64,000 bases of DNA from Rhodopseudomonas palustris (GTDB taxonomy: Bacteria > Pseudomonadota > Alphaproteobacteria > Rhizobiales > Xanthobacteraceae): NCBI RefSeq assembly GCF_003591005.1, contig NZ_QYYD01000006.1, positions 62,001 to 126,000 of the forward strand. Direction: 5' to 3'. The notes under the pieces are model-generated. The model did not search any database. It was not told the DNA's origin and saw only the letters and a program-made list of their open reading frames with translations. The first letter of the stretch is position 1. Each line of letters opens with the position of its first letter. The position numbers and the translations under genes are program-made. Shown here piece by piece: positions 51,653 to 61,738 of this stretch.

Positions 51653-52867
51653 TCAGAACTTGCCCCCGAGATGTTCGGCCACCGAGGCGAGGTCCTTGTC
51701 GCCTCGGCCGGACATGTTCAGCACCATCACGTGATCCTTCGGCAGGATCGGCGCGAGGTCGGCGATTTTGGCGAGCGCGTGTGCTGGTTCCAGCGCCGGG
51801 ATGATACCTTCGAGCCGGCAGCACAGCTTGAACGCCTCGAGCGCCTCGGTGTCGGTCGCCGACAGGAAGTTGACGCGGCCGACATCGTGCAGCCAGGCAT
51901 GCTCAGGGCCGATGCCCGGATAGTCGAGGCCGGCCGAGATCGAATGCGCCTCCTGGATCTGGCCGTCGTCGTCCATCAGCAGATAGGTGCGGTTGCCGTG
52001 CAGCACGCCGGGCTTGCCGCCGGCGATCGAGGCGGCATGCAGCTTGTCGAGGCCGTGGCCCGCGGCTTCGACGCCGTAGATCGCGACGCCGGCATCGTCG
52101 AGGAAGGGATGAAACAGCCCCATCGCGTTGGAGCCGCCGCCGATGCAGGCGATCAGCGAGTCCGGCAGGCGGCCTTCGATCTCCTGAATCTGTTCGCGCA
52201 CTTCCTGGCCGATCACCGCCTGGAAGTCGCGCACCATCATCGGATAGGGATGCGGACCCGCGACGGTGCCGATGCAGTAGAACGTGTCGTGCACGTTGGT
52301 GACCCAGTCGCGCAGCGCCTCGTTCATGGCGTCCTTCAGCGTGTTGGCGCCGGAGGTGACGGGGCGCACTTCGGCGCCGAGCGCCTTCATCCGCAGCACG
52401 TTCGGCTCCTGCCGCGAGACGTCGACGGCGCCCATATAGACCACGCATTGCAGGCCGAATTTGGCGCACATCGTGGCGGTGGCGACGCCGTGCATGCCGG
52501 CACCGGTCTCGGCGATGATCCGCGGCTTGCCCATCCGCTTGGCCAGCATGATCTGGCCGAGCACGTTGTTCACCTTGTGGGCGCCGGTGTGGTTGAGGTC
52601 TTCACGCTTGAAGTAGATCTTGGCGCCGCCGAAATGCTCGGTCAGCCGCTCCGCGTAGTACAGCGGCGAGGGCCGGCCGACATAGTGCTTGAGATAACCG
52701 TCCATCTCGGCGCGGAATTGCGGATCGTCCTTAGCTTCGGCGTAGGCCTTCTCCAGATCGAGGATCAGCGGCATCAGCGTTTCGGCAACGAAGCGTCCGC
52801 CGAACAGGCCGAAGTGACCGCGCTCGTCGGGTCCGGATCGAAACGAGTTGGGCAGGATCGGATTCAT
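51653..52867 (-). CDS. trpB: Tryptophan synthase beta chain
   Basis: 404 residues. It joins indole and serine to tryptophan with PLP; the Schiff-base lysine is K98 in [11 protein letters not shown], and the phosphate loop [12 protein letters not shown] is intact. It starts one base after the trpF stop, so trpF-trpB are tightly coupled. The DUF4145 gene follows after 48 bp instead of trpA. Confidence 0.98.
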   Translation of the reverse strand: MNPILPNSFRSGPDERGHFGLFGGRFVAETLMPLILDLEKAYAEAKDDPQFRAEMDGYLKHYVGRPSPLYYAERLTEHFGGAKIYFKREDLNHTGAHKVNNVLGQIMLAKRMGKPRIIAETGAGMHGVATATMCAKFGLQCVVYMGAVDVSRQEPNVLRMKALGAEVRPVTSGANTLKDAMNEALRDWVTNVHDTFYCIGTVAGPHPYPMMVRDFQAVIGQEVREQIQEIEGRLPDSLIACIGGGSNAMGLFHPFLDDAGVAIYGVEAAGHGLDKLHAASIAGGKPGVLHGNRTYLLMDDDGQIQEAHSISAGLDYPGIGPEHAWLHDVGRVNFLSATDTEALEAFKLCCRLEGIIPALEPAHALAKIADLAPILPKDHVMVLNMSGRGDKDLASVAEHLGGKF

Positions 52868-52868
52868 A

Positions 52869-53525
52869 TCAGGTCATCAACTCTTCGCTGGCGCGCGCGG
52901 CGCGGATGAAGCTGCGGATCATGTCGGGGTCCTTGGCGCCGGGAGCACGTTCGACGCCCGAAGAGACATCGACGCCGCCCGCGCGGGTGACGCGCAGCGC
53001 CTCGGCGACATTGGCGGCATGAATGCCGCCCGATACCATGAACGGCTGCGCGAGATCGAGGTTGCGCAGCAGCTCCCAATCGAACGGCGTGCCGAGACCG
53101 CCCGGGCGCGTCGCGTCCTTCGGCGGGCGGGCATCGAACAGGATGCGGTCGGCCACCGCCGCGTAGCCCGGTAGCACCGCGAGATCGGTGGCGGTCGCGA
53201 CCGGGATCGCCTTCATCACCGGCAGGCCGAACGTCTGCTTCAGCGCGCGGACCCGCTCGGGGCTTTCGTGTCCATGCAGCTGCAAAATATCGGGCTGCAG
53301 GATCTCGACGATGTCGCGGATCAGCGCGTCGCCGGCGTCGACCGTCAGCGCCACCTTGGCGGCGCGGCCGGCGACCTGCTTGCCGAGATCGGCCGCGACA
53401 TCAAGGCCGACGTGCCGCGGCGATGCCGGGAAGAACACGAAGCCGACCATGTCGGCGCCCGCCGCGACCGCCGCTTCGAGCGTGTCGCAGGTCGACAGGC
53501 CGCAGATTTTAACGACGACGGGCAT
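52869..53525 (-). CDS. trpF: Phosphoribosylanthranilate isomerase
   Basis: 218 residues from [20 protein letters not shown]. Catalytic Cys in KICGLS and Asp in [25 protein letters not shown] and [13 protein letters not shown] are typical. It isomerises N-(5'-phosphoribosyl)anthranilate. First gene of the trpFB(A) unit, after lapA. Confidence 0.96.
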   Translation of the reverse strand: MPVVVKICGLSTCDTLEAAVAAGADMVGFVFFPASPRHVGLDVAADLGKQVAGRAAKVALTVDAGDALIRDIVEILQPDILQLHGHESPERVRALKQTFGLPVMKAIPVATATDLAVLPGYAAVADRILFDARPPKDATRPGGLGTPFDWELLRNLDLAQPFMVSGGIHAANVAEALRVTRAGGVDVSSGVERAPGAKDPDMIRSFIRAARASEELMT

Positions 53526-53579
53526 CAGGGTGCGATCAGGTTTGGCTGGCGCTCCGGGCGCCGGCAAGACGCCGGTGTT

Positions 53580-53966
53580 CTACACCGCCGCGTCGGCCTT
53601 GTCGCGCCTGCCGGTTGCGGAACTCTGGCCCAGCAGCAGGCGGCGCGGTTCGCTCGAGGCCGGCGTCATGACGCTGGCGCGCATGTTGGCGAGCTCGGCT
53701 TTCGCCTCGATTGCCTCGGCCTGGTGCCGGCGTGCGGCGCGTCGCCACTTCGATTGGCGGAACCAGGTGGCGATGCCGCCGGCAATGACGCCAAGGATGG
53801 CGACGCCGATGATCAGCACGAACAGCGGCAATTGCACGGTACCCATCGGGTCGTTCGGCTCCAGAGGATCGAACGAGACGGTAACAAGATGGCGGTTAGC
53901 AACCGCGAAAACGATGAAAATCAGTCCGAGCGGGATCAGCACCACCGCCGTCAGAAACTTCTGCAT
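53580..53966 (-). CDS. lapA: LapA-domain (DUF1049) inner-membrane protein
   Basis: 128 residues from MQKFLTAVVLIPLGLIF. Two membrane helices (FLTAVVLIPLGLIFIVFAVA and LPLFVLIIGVAILGVIAGGIA) followed by a cytoplasmic, charged, coiled-coil-like tail (RRAARRHQAEAIEAKAELANM). This is the LapA/YciS topology; in E. coli LapA acts with LapB in lipopolysaccharide assembly control. The position between ihfB and trpF is usual in alphaproteobacteria. The lapB gene is not here. Confidence 0.82.
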   Translation of the reverse strand: MQKFLTAVVLIPLGLIFIVFAVANRHLVTVSFDPLEPNDPMGTVQLPLFVLIIGVAILGVIAGGIATWFRQSKWRRAARRHQAEAIEAKAELANMRASVMTPASSEPRRLLLGQSSATGRRDKADAAV

Positions 53967-54018
53967 GTCGTTCTCGCTCGTCTTGCCCAGCACACTCGCC
54001 CAGCAAACGGGCGTTACA

Positions 54019-54354
54019 TCATGTGTCGGAGTCTGAATGGTCGGAGTCAGAATCGTCGGAGTCGTTATCCTCAGAGCCGCGGTTCAACCGCTCGCGCATT
54101 TCCTTGCCGGTCTTGAAGAACGGCACGCTCTTCTGGTCGACCGGAACATGTTCGCCGGTCCGCGGATTGCGGCCGGCGCGGGCGGGCCGGTGCTTCACCG
54201 AGAACGCGCCGAAGCCGCGCAACTCCACCCGATCGCCCCGCGCGAGCGCTTCGACGATCTCGTCAAGGATCGCATTGACGATATTCTCGACGTCCCGCTG
54301 GTAAAGGTGCGGGTTGTGCTCGGCGATGCGCTGAACGAGTTCGGATTTAATCAT
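54019..54354 (-). CDS. ihfB: Integration host factor beta subunit with acidic repeat tail
   Basis: 111 residues. HU/IHF fold with [20 protein letters not shown], the [20 protein letters not shown] block and the DNA-minor-groove arm [16 protein letters not shown] bends DNA as a heterodimer with IhfA. After the usual end near residue 94 a tail of Asp/Ser repeats follows ([18 protein letters not shown]), encoded by three 15-bp repeat units. Confidence 0.95.
   Translation of the reverse strand: MIKSELVQRIAEHNPHLYQRDVENIVNAILDEIVEALARGDRVELRGFGAFSVKHRPARAGRNPRTGEHVPVDQKSVPFFKTGKEMRERLNRGSEDNDSDDSDSDHSDSDT
54026..54070 (-). repeat. 15-bp tandem repeat in the 3' end of ihfB
   Basis: TCGGAGTC recurs at 54026, 54041 and 54056, exactly 15 bp apart. 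Each unit encodes five residues of the xxDSD type, so unit number can change without a frameshift. Confidence 0.85.
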
Positions 54355-54514
54355 CGAGGATGTGGTCCGTGCGTGCGGACCGCCATTTCCTTGAAAATAG
54401 CGTGAACTGTCAAGACGCTAAATCAAATGAGGCAGGCTGGAGAACGGCGCGTGGCAGCACGCCGACGTGGCACAACGAGCTCTCGATCATCGCGCTACGG
54501 GCGATACGCGTCGC

Positions 54515-55489
54515 TCAGCGCGTAGTTCCCGGTGCCCACAGCGCCAGCATGCCGTCGAGACCGAGTCGTTCGACACCCGACTGCTCGATCTGTCGCGCGA
54601 CGCTGCCGAGGCCGACCGCATCGAGCGTCAGGCTCGCCGCCGCGCGCAGGAAGGTGAGATCGCCGAATTGCGGTGCGAGCTTGAAGTCGCGTACTGGAAG
54701 ACCGCTCTTCACCTTCTTTTCGGTTTCGAGCCACGCCACGGCGTTCTTCTCGTCGCCCAGCTCGTCGATCAGTTTGAGGCCCACCGCCTGACGGCCGGTG
54801 AAGACGCGGCCGTCGGCGACGACGTTGAGCTGTCCTTCGTCCATCGTTCGGCGGCTCTTCACCAGATCGCGAAACCACGCATAGGAATCCCGCACCAGCG
54901 ATTCCAGCGCAGCGCGCGCCTCGGGGCTGGTCGGCTCGAAGCCGTTCGGCGCGGCCTTCAGCGGCGACGACTTCACTTCCTCGACCTTCACGCCGACGGT
55001 CTTCATCAGTTCGGAGACGTTGGGATATTGAAACAGCACGCCGATCGACCCGACCAGCGAGCTCTGCTGCGCGATGATATGATCGGAGGCGAGCGCCGCG
55101 ATGTAGCCGCCCGACGCGGCCAGGCCCTCGACTACCACCACCATAGGCTTCTTGGCCTTCAGCCGCATCAGCGCGCTGTAGAGCTCTTCCGAGCCGGCGG
55201 TGGTGCCGCCCGGCGAATTGATGTGCACGATCACTGCGGCGTGCGACGATTTCTCCAGCCGCTCCAGCGCTTCGATCCGTTCGGAGTTGCTACGGATCAG
55301 TCCGTCGATCTTGATCCGCGCGATCGAGCTGGAGCTGGACAATGTGCCGCGCCCGGCCGGCGACAGCGCCATCCCGACCGCCACCACCGCGACGATCGCC
55401 ACCAGCACCGCTGCGACGCGCCAGAACGTCAGCTTGCGGCGAATGCGACGGCGATCGACGATCACATCGGAATCAAGCGACATGGACAT
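54515..55489 (-). CDS. sppA: Signal peptide peptidase SppA (short form)
   Basis: 324 residues. One N-terminal membrane helix (VAAVLVAIVAVVAVGMAL), then a ClpP-like serine protease domain. Nucleophile S126 in VEGLAASGGYIAAL and general base K178 in VKSSPLKAAP are 52 residues apart, as in Bacillus SppA (147/199). It degrades leftover signal peptides at the inner membrane. It precedes ihfB in the same direction with a 160-bp gap that probably carries the ihfB promoter. Confidence 0.95.
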   Translation of the reverse strand: MSMSLDSDVIVDRRRIRRKLTFWRVAAVLVAIVAVVAVGMALSPAGRGTLSSSSSIARIKIDGLIRSNSERIEALERLEKSSHAAVIVHINSPGGTTAGSEELYSALMRLKAKKPMVVVVEGLAASGGYIAALASDHIIAQQSSLVGSIGVLFQYPNVSELMKTVGVKVEEVKSSPLKAAPNGFEPTSPEARAALESLVRDSYAWFRDLVKSRRTMDEGQLNVVADGRVFTGRQAVGLKLIDELGDEKNAVAWLETEKKVKSGLPVRDFKLAPQFGDLTFLRAAASLTLDAVGLGSVARQIEQSGVERLGLDGMLALWAPGTTR

Positions 55490-55604
55490 TCTCCGGCTAA
55501 TCAGCTGCTCACGGTTGTCGAAGCGGATCGTTGAACTTCCGTGAGCGGATTACATCAATTGCAATCCAATATGAAGAAAACAAGGTTGGTGCCTCCATCC
55601 GCGG

Positions 55605-55687
55605 CGTCATTGCGAGGAGCGTAGCGACGAAGCAATCCAGGGCTCCGTGCACTGAGCTGGATTGCTTCGCTTCGCTCGCAATGACGG
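55605..55687. repeat. Palindromic intergenic repeat, family B (copy B6)
   Basis: CGTCATTGCGAGGAGCGTAG ... GGATTGCTTCGCTTCGCTCG then CAATGACG. Between rpsA and sppA, both on the minus strand. Confidence 0.88.
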
Positions 55688-55727
55688 CGTTGAGCGCCAC
55701 ACGCCTTCCCGGCACACCCTCTCCGTC

Positions 55728-55763
55728 GTCATGGCCGGGCTTGTCCCGGCCTTCCACGCCTTT
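55728..55763. repeat. Half copy of family A repeat (A5)
   Basis: GTCATGGCCGGGCTTGTCCC then CCACGCCTTT; only the left arm is present. It lies 40 bp after B6 and just outside the rpsA terminator. Confidence 0.75.
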
Positions 55764-55785
55764 GAGGCAATTCCAAATAGCGGCA

Positions 55786-55817
55786 AACAAAAAGGGCCCC
55801 GGCAATGCCGGAGCCCT
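55786..55817 (-). terminator. Intrinsic terminator after rpsA
   Basis: On the minus strand GGGCTCCGGC - ATT - GCCGGGGCCC is followed by TTTTT. 27 bp beyond the rpsA stop codon. Confidence 0.88.
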
Positions 55818-55843
55818 GATGTTGGTCAGCAGTAAGCCGAGGC

Positions 55844-57544
55844 TTACTTGTCGCGCTGCTTGAGCGCGGTGCCGAGGATGTCGCCCAGCGTCGCGCCCGA
55901 ATCGGACGAGCCGTACTGCGCGATGGCTTCCTTCTCTTCGGCCACTTCCAGCGCCTTGATCGACACCTGGACCTTGCGGGCCTTCTTGTCGAACTGGATG
56001 ACGCGGGCGTCGACCTTTTCACCGACCGCGAAGCGGTCGCTGCGCTGATCGTTGCGGTCGCGCGCCAGCTCGGAGCGCTTGATGAAGGTGGCGAAGTCGG
56101 TGCCGACGATCTGCACGTCGATGCCGGAGTCCTTCACGTCGAGCACTTCGCAGGTCACGATCGCGCCCTTCTTGACGTCGCCCGGCTCGGCGAAGGGGTC
56201 GCCTTCGAGCTGCTTGACGCCGAGCGAGATACGCTCCTTCTCGACATCGACGTCGAGGACGATGGCCTTGACCATGTCGCCCTTCTTGAAGTTGTCGATC
56301 ACCTGCTCGCCCGGCTGCTTCCAGTCGAGGTCCGACAGATGCACCATGCCGTCGACGTCGCCGTCGAGACCCAGGAACAGACCGAACTCGGTCTTGTTCT
56401 TGACCTCGCCTTCGACGGTCGAACCGACCGGATACTTCTCGACGAACACTTCCCACGGGTTGCGCATCGTCTGCTTGAGGCCGAGCGAGATACGGCGCTT
56501 GACCGAATCCACCTCGAGCACCTGCACTTCGACTTCCTGCGAGGTCGACACGATCTTGCCGGGGTGCATGTTCTTCTTGGTCCACGACATCTCGGAGACG
56601 TGGATCAGGCCTTCGATGCCCGGCTCGAGCTCGACGAACGCACCGTAGTCGGTGATGTTGGTGACGCGTCCGGTGAACCGCGCATTGAGCGGGTACTTCG
56701 CCTCGATGCCCTGCCACGGATCGTCCAGCAGCTGCTTCATGCCGAGCGAGATGCGGTGGGTCTCGTGGTTGATCTTGATAATCTTGACCTTGACGGTCTG
56801 GCCGATCGTCAGCACCTCGGTCGGGTGGTTGACGCGGCGCCAGGCGATGTCGGTCACGTGCAGCAGGCCGTCGATGCCGCCGAGGTCGACGAACGCACCG
56901 TAATCGGTGATGTTCTTGACGACGCCGTCGATCACCTGACCTTCTTCGAGGTTCTGCACCAGCTCCTGGCGCTGCTCGGCGCGGGTCTCTTCGAGAACCG
57001 TGCGGCGCGACACCACGATGTTGCCGCGGCGGCGGTCCATCTTGAGGATCTGGAACGGCTGCGAGTTGTTCATCAGCGGCGCGACGTCGCGGATCGGACG
57101 GATGTCGACCTGAGAGCGCGGCAGGAACGCCACGGCGCCGTCGAGGTCGACCGTGAAGCCGCCCTTGACCTGATTGAAGATAACGCCGAACACCTTCTCG
57201 TTGTTGTTGAAGGCCTTCTCGAGCTTGCCCCAGCTCTCTTCGCGGCGCGCCTTGTCGCGCGACAGCACGGCTTCGCCGAGCGCATTCTCGATGCGGTCGA
57301 GGAACACCTCGACGGTATCACCAACCTTGAGTTCGCTGTCGCGGCCCGGGCCGGCGAATTCGCGCAGGGCAACGCGGCCTTCGGTCTTCAGGCCGACGTC
57401 GATGACGGCCATGTCCTTCTCGATCGCGACGACCTTGCCCTTGATGACGGAGCTTTCCTGAAGGTTTCCGCCGGCGAAGGACTCGTCGAGCATCGCGGCG
57501 AAATCGTCGCGGGTCGGGTTATACGAAGTAGCAGTCGAAGCCAT
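55844..57544 (-). CDS. rpsA: 30S ribosomal protein S1
   Basis: 566 residues from MASTATSYNPTRDDFAAML, preceded by GGAGAAC 5 nt upstream. Six S1 OB-fold repeats are seen (for example DGVVKNITDYGAFVDLGG, GRVTNITDYGAFVELEPG, GEVKNKTEFGLFLGLDGD), each ending ISLGxKQ. S1 binds mRNA and brings it to the 30S subunit. It follows cmk on the same strand, the common cmk-rpsA order, but with a 318-bp gap. Confidence 0.98.
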   Translation of the reverse strand: MASTATSYNPTRDDFAAMLDESFAGGNLQESSVIKGKVVAIEKDMAVIDVGLKTEGRVALREFAGPGRDSELKVGDTVEVFLDRIENALGEAVLSRDKARREESWGKLEKAFNNNEKVFGVIFNQVKGGFTVDLDGAVAFLPRSQVDIRPIRDVAPLMNNSQPFQILKMDRRRGNIVVSRRTVLEETRAEQRQELVQNLEEGQVIDGVVKNITDYGAFVDLGGIDGLLHVTDIAWRRVNHPTEVLTIGQTVKVKIIKINHETHRISLGMKQLLDDPWQGIEAKYPLNARFTGRVTNITDYGAFVELEPGIEGLIHVSEMSWTKKNMHPGKIVSTSQEVEVQVLEVDSVKRRISLGLKQTMRNPWEVFVEKYPVGSTVEGEVKNKTEFGLFLGLDGDVDGMVHLSDLDWKQPGEQVIDNFKKGDMVKAIVLDVDVEKERISLGVKQLEGDPFAEPGDVKKGAIVTCEVLDVKDSGIDVQIVGTDFATFIKRSELARDRNDQRSDRFAVGEKVDARVIQFDKKARKVQVSIKALEVAEEKEAIAQYGSSDSGATLGDILGTALKQRDK

Positions 57545-57862
57545 TTGTTCTCCAGATGCGGATGTCGCCGGCAGTTCGGTTAAGGGACGTCTCGCGCGCG
57601 CAGTGTCAGGGGTCCGCGAACCTGACGACCATTCCGCATTGGAGTGCGGAGCGGGCCGGCAGCATGCCTGCACGATCGAGCCGTTGATCCGACATCGTCG
57701 GATCGCAGCAATCAGTCATTCCAAGAAGGTGCATTCCAAGAAACGGTCCGGCAGCGAACGAAACAGCAGGCGAAAAGCCAAATCTGCTTGAGCCTCGAAG
57801 CGTTCGACCATCGCTGAAAACCGTGGAGCGGGCGTTCCTCCAATGACGGCGTCGGTTGGTGC
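57545..57862. other. Non-coding region between cmk and rpsA
   Basis: 318 bp without a convincing gene. It should contain the rpsA promoter and leader. Short complementary segments occur, but no single strong hairpin or known RNA was recognised. Confidence 0.5.
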
Positions 57863-58501
57863 TTAAACCCGACGCCGGCCCGCTCGAACGGCCTCGACAA
57901 TCTCGATGGCGGCCCGGACGCCGCCTTCTATATCCAAATAGGAATTGTCGAGCAAGACTGCATCCTCGGCCTGCTTCAGTGGCGCGGCGCTGCGGTTCTT
58001 GTCGCGGTCGTCGCGTTTGAGGATGTCGGCGAGGATCGCGGCCTCGTCGGCGGGCTCGCCGCGGCTCTGCGCTTCCAGGGCGCGGCGGCGGGCGCGGACC
58101 TCGGGGGCGGCGACCACGAAGATCTTCACGTCGGCGTCCGGGCAGATCACGGTCCCGATGTCGCGGCCGTCGAGCACGGCGCCCGGCGGACCCGCGGCGA
58201 AACAGCGCTGGAACTCGACCAGGGCGGCGCGCACCGAAGGATGCGCCGATACCACCGAGGCGGCTTCGCCGACCGCCTGGCTCTTCAGAGCTGGGTCGCC
58301 GAACGTCCCGACATCGAGCCGGCGGGCGATCTCGGTGGCGCGGGCTTCGTCGGCGAGATCGGCGGCAGCGTCGAGCATCGCCTTGGCGACGGCGCGGTAG
58401 ATCAGTCCGGTATCAAGGTGCCGATAGCCGTAATGCGCGGCCAGTCGCTTGCCAAGCGTGCCTTTGCCGGAGGCGGCGGGTCCGTCGATGGCGATGATCA
58501 T
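57863..58501 (-). CDS. cmk: Cytidylate kinase
   Basis: 212 residues from [20 protein letters not shown], whose P-loop is [11 protein letters not shown]-binding block [14 protein letters not shown], the [19 protein letters not shown] segment and the [13 protein letters not shown] lid are typical. It phosphorylates CMP and dCMP. Divergent from the DUF374 gene. Confidence 0.96.
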   Translation of the reverse strand: MIIAIDGPAASGKGTLGKRLAAHYGYRHLDTGLIYRAVAKAMLDAAADLADEARATEIARRLDVGTFGDPALKSQAVGEAASVVSAHPSVRAALVEFQRCFAAGPPGAVLDGRDIGTVICPDADVKIFVVAAPEVRARRRALEAQSRGEPADEAAILADILKRDDRDKNRSAAPLKQAEDAVLLDNSYLDIEGGVRAAIEIVEAVRAGRRRV

Positions 58502-58677
58502 GCTTTCGTCAGCTTCCAAATGAATCGGGTGCCCGGGGGCGCGGCTGCGATCAACACCGCGACTGGAGGTATTTCAAGTCGTCTTGTTTGCAGCTTGTCG
58601 GCGCCCGGTATAAACCCGCGAGCCGCCAACACCAGCCCGGCGTGCCGCCACATATCACTGCCCGGACACTGCTCGGT

Positions 58678-59352
58678 ATGGCCACTCCTGCTTTCGTCAA
58701 ACGCATCCTGCGGACCGACGCGTTCCAATGGACCGCGGCGATTCCGGCCGCCGTCTACTTCCAGTTCGTGATGTGGACCGGACGGTTCGACCGTGCCACG
58801 GTGCCGATCCCGGAGCCCTATATCCTGGCGATGTGGCACGGCCGGCTGATCATGCTGCCGATGCTGCGCGGCGCGGGCAAGCCGCTGATCGCGCTGATCA
58901 GCGGCCACCGCGACGGCCAGATCATCAGCAAGGTGGGCGCCGTGTTCGGCATCCAGACGGCGGTCGGTTCCAGCTCGAAGGGCGGCATGCGGGCGGCTCG
59001 CGAGATGATGCGGCTGGCGCGCGACGGCCACAGCCTGTTCGTGACGCCGGATGGCCCGCGCGGGCCGCGCATGCGCATCAACAATGACGGCATTCTCGAT
59101 CTGGCGCGGCTCACCGGCCTACCGATCCTGCCGGTCGCCGTCAGCCTCGGCCGCGGCAAGCTGCTCAAGAGCTGGGATCGGCTGATGCTGCCCGGACTGT
59201 TCGCCAAGGTCGCGATTCGCTACGGCGAGCCGCTGATCGTCGATGGCCAATCCGACCGCGCCGAAATCACCGCGCAACTGACAGCGTCGCTGACGGCGGC
59301 GCAGCAGGAGGCCGACCGGCTGGTCGGCCGCGAGCCGGTCGAGCCGGCGTAG
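58678..59352 (+). CDS. DUF374 / lysophospholipid-acyltransferase-like membrane protein
   Basis: 224 residues from the ATG at 58678. DUF374 pattern: YILAMWHGRLIMLPMLRG, ALISGHRDGQIISKVGAVFG, FVTPDGPRGPRMRINNDGILDLARLTGLPILPVAV-type blocks with the PDGPRGP motif. These proteins are distant relatives of lipid A/glycerolipid acyltransferases and are probably inner-membrane associated. The substrate is not known. It lies between cmk and aroA on the opposite strand and ends 4 bp before the aroA stop, so the two are directly convergent. Confidence 0.82.
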   Translation: MATPAFVKRILRTDAFQWTAAIPAAVYFQFVMWTGRFDRATVPIPEPYILAMWHGRLIMLPMLRGAGKPLIALISGHRDGQIISKVGAVFGIQTAVGSSSKGGMRAAREMMRLARDGHSLFVTPDGPRGPRMRINNDGILDLARLTGLPILPVAVSLGRGKLLKSWDRLMLPGLFAKVAIRYGEPLIVDGQSDRAEITAQLTASLTAAQQEADRLVGREPVEPA

Positions 59353-59356
59353 CGCC

Positions 59357-60694
59357 TCAGGCGAGATCGCCGCCGAGCCGGCGCATCATCGGGACAAAGT
59401 CCGGGAAGCTGGTGGCGATGAAGGCGGTGTCGTCGACCGTGACCGGTTTGTCGGACGCCAGCCCCATCACCAGCGCCGACATCGCAATGCGGTGATCCAT
59501 ATGGGTGGCGACCAGGCCGCCGCCCGGCACGTGCCCCTTGCCGACCACGATCAGGTCGTCGCCGGCGATCTCCACCTCGACGCCATTGACCCGCAGCATC
59601 GCCGCGGTGGCCTCGAGCCGGTCGCTCTCCTTGACCCGCAGCTCACGCAGGCCGCGCATCACGGTGGTGCCCTCGGCGAACGCGGCCGCGACCGCCAGCA
59701 CCAGATACTCGTCGATCATCGACGGCGCCCGCTCGGCCGGCACCTCGACGCCGCGCAGCTGCGAGCCGCGAATCCGGAACTGTGCCATCGGTTCGCCGGC
59801 ATCGCCGCGGGTTTCACTTTCCTCAATCAGCCCGCCCATCTCGCGCAGCGTCGTGATCAGCCCGGTGCGCAGCGGATTGGTCATGACGTCGGTTAGCACG
59901 ATGTCCGAGCCCGGCACCACCAGCGCCGCCACCATCGGGAACGCGGCCGAGGAGGGGTCCGCCGGCACCACCACCGGCGCGCCGCGCAATTCGGGCTGGC
60001 CGGTTAATGAAATCTTACGGCCGAGCCTGCCTTCCGGCTCGGTCACCAACGTGGCGCCGAAATGCTGCAGCATCAGCTCGGTGTGGTCGCGGCTGGCTTC
60101 GGCCTCGATCACCGTGGTGACGCCCGGCGCCGACAGACCGGCGAGCAGCACCGCGGATTTGATCTGCGCCGACGGCACCGGGGTGCGGTAGGTGATCGGC
60201 AGCGGATCGCGCGCGCCCGCCAACGTCAGCGGCAGCCGGCCGCCCTCGGCGCTCGACACAACTTTGGCGCCCATCTGCGCCAGCGGATCGACGATGCGCC
60301 GCATCGGCCGGCTGCGCAGCGAGGCGTCGCCGTCGAAGATCGCGGTGATCGGCGAACCTGCGACCGCGCCCATCGCCAGCCGGCAGCCGGTGCCGGAGTT
60401 GCCGAAATCGAGCGGCGCCTCCGGTTGTGCGAAGCCACCGACGCCGACGCCGTGCACGCGCCAGGCACAGTCGCCGGTGCGCTCGACCCGTGCGTCCAAG
60501 GCGCGCATCGCCGCAGCGGTGTTCAGCACATCCTCGCTCTCCAGCAGCCCGGTGATCCTGGTCTCGCCCACCGCCAGCGCCCCGAGGATCAGGGCGCGGT
60601 GCGAGATCGACTTGTCGCCGGGCACCCGGGCGGTGCCGGCAAGCGCGCCGCTCTTGCGCGCGGTGAGCGGCGAGGTCTGGTCTGAATGGCTCAA
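59357..60694 (-). CDS. aroA: 3-phosphoshikimate 1-carboxyvinyltransferase (EPSP synthase)
   Basis: 445 residues from the TTG at 60694, chosen because it has a clear ribosome-binding site (AGGGGAC, 8 nt upstream) and gives the N-terminus [19 protein letters not shown] just before [17 protein letters not shown]. There is no ATG near. Shikimate-binding and PEP-binding residues are in [31 protein letters not shown] and LRVKESDRL. The Gly-Ala block NSGTGCRL and QIKSAV suggest the glyphosate-tolerant class II type, but this was not tested. Sixth step of the shikimate pathway. Confidence 0.95.
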   Translation of the reverse strand: MSHSDQTSPLTARKSGALAGTARVPGDKSISHRALILGALAVGETRITGLLESEDVLNTAAAMRALDARVERTGDCAWRVHGVGVGGFAQPEAPLDFGNSGTGCRLAMGAVAGSPITAIFDGDASLRSRPMRRIVDPLAQMGAKVVSSAEGGRLPLTLAGARDPLPITYRTPVPSAQIKSAVLLAGLSAPGVTTVIEAEASRDHTELMLQHFGATLVTEPEGRLGRKISLTGQPELRGAPVVVPADPSSAAFPMVAALVVPGSDIVLTDVMTNPLRTGLITTLREMGGLIEESETRGDAGEPMAQFRIRGSQLRGVEVPAERAPSMIDEYLVLAVAAAFAEGTTVMRGLRELRVKESDRLEATAAMLRVNGVEVEIAGDDLIVVGKGHVPGGGLVATHMDHRIAMSALVMGLASDKPVTVDDTAFIATSFPDFVPMMRRLGGDLA

Positions 60695-60840
60695 GATGGT
60701 GTCCCCTGCGGCGTCGCGCGCCCGATCGAAGCGGGGCCGCGCGCTGCGTGGCCGCCGATACGGCATAAACCGCTATTGACAGCGGCGTGGCAACTAGCCA
60801 AGTGAAGCACCGTTTTTCAAGAAATCCCAAGGTTGCACAA

Positions 60841-61245
60841 GTGGCGAAATCCGATCTCGGAACCAAACGTATTTGCCCCACGACGGGCAAAAAGTTCTAC
60901 GATCTGAATAAATCTCCGGTGATCTCGCCCTACACCGGCGAGGTGGTGCCGATTGCGCCGGTGTCGGCGCCGCGTGGCCGCGCCGATCAGCGTTCTGCCG
61001 CAACTGCCGACACGTCCGAAGCGCCCGAGGCGATGGAGTCCGAAGAGTTGGTGTCGCTCGAGGAGGCCGATGCCGAGGAGAAGACCGGCAAGGTCAAGGC
61101 GGTCGTTCCGGAGTCGGAAGACGACATCGAAATCGACGAATCGATCGAGGACGACGACGATTCGACCTTCATCGCCGACGAAGAAGAAGGGGATGAAGAC
61201 GTCACTGACATCATTGGTGACGTTTCTGGTGATGAGGAGACTTGA
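60841..61245 (+). CDS. TIGR02300-family acidic protein (FYDLN domain)
   Basis: 134 residues from the GTG at 60841, giving the usual start (M)AKSDLGTKRICPTTGKKFYDLNK. The FYDLN segment (TGKKFYDLNKSPVISPYTGE) defines the family. The rest is highly acidic, ending in Asp/Glu runs, and probably disordered. An open frame extends 18 codons upstream to another GTG, but it is not conserved-looking. The family is restricted mainly to alphaproteobacteria; function unknown. tRNA-Ala follows 67 bp downstream. Confidence 0.9.
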   Translation: MAKSDLGTKRICPTTGKKFYDLNKSPVISPYTGEVVPIAPVSAPRGRADQRSAATADTSEAPEAMESEELVSLEEADAEEKTGKVKAVVPESEDDIEIDESIEDDDDSTFIADEEEGDEDVTDIIGDVSGDEET

Positions 61246-61312
61246 GGTCTTCGTCAAACTGTGATCAACGAATGCCGCGCGCGGTTGATTTGACCGCCCG
61301 CACCCAGGGTAC

Positions 61313-61388
<76 letters not shown>

Positions 61389-61402
61389 GCCTTCGCTTGT
61401 TT

Positions 61403-61490
61403 CGCAAGCTACGGCTCGGCAAGCCCGGAAACCTATCGTAGCGAAGCAAGCGAAGGCTGCCGCGGCGAAGCCCGCAGGGCGAAGCCGGGC
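61403..61490. repeat. Repeat family F, copy 1 (next to tRNA-Ala)
   Basis: Starts CGCAAGCTACGGCTCGGCAA, continues AGCGAAGCAAGCGAAGGCTG and ends GGGCGAAGCCGGGC. The first 65 bp are identical to 61546-61610; the next 23 bp differ at two positions. The element contains small internal palindromes. Confidence 0.88.
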
Positions 61491-61545
61491 TACTGAGTCC
61501 ACTTCTGTTTATTCCTCAACTTGACGATCGATCGTCGAAGCGTCG

Positions 61546-61633
61546 CGCAAGCTACGGCTCGGCAAGCCCGGAAACCTATCGTAGCGAAGCAAGCGAAGGC
61601 TGCCGCGGCGTAGCCCGAAGGGCGAAGCCGGGC
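61546..61633. repeat. Repeat family F, copy 2
   Basis: Direct copy of 61403-61490, 143 bp downstream. It lies between tRNA-Ala and the disrupted GIY-YIG gene. The sequence between the copies and up to 61738 holds no gene. Confidence 0.88.
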
Positions 61634-61738
61634 CCGACAGCTCAGCCATCTGACTTCAACATGCCTTTTCGCCTATCGATTCGTCGCGTTCTCTATCTTC
61701 GCGTTTGAGCCGTCGTGCTTTAAATCGGTCCCATCCCG

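Noticed and set aside
61705-61738. TTG at 61705 as the genuine start of the GIY-YIG gene
   Set aside because: The encoded residues (SRRALNRSHPDEIR) do not resemble the family, while MKYVY of the conserved N-terminus is present in the other frame.
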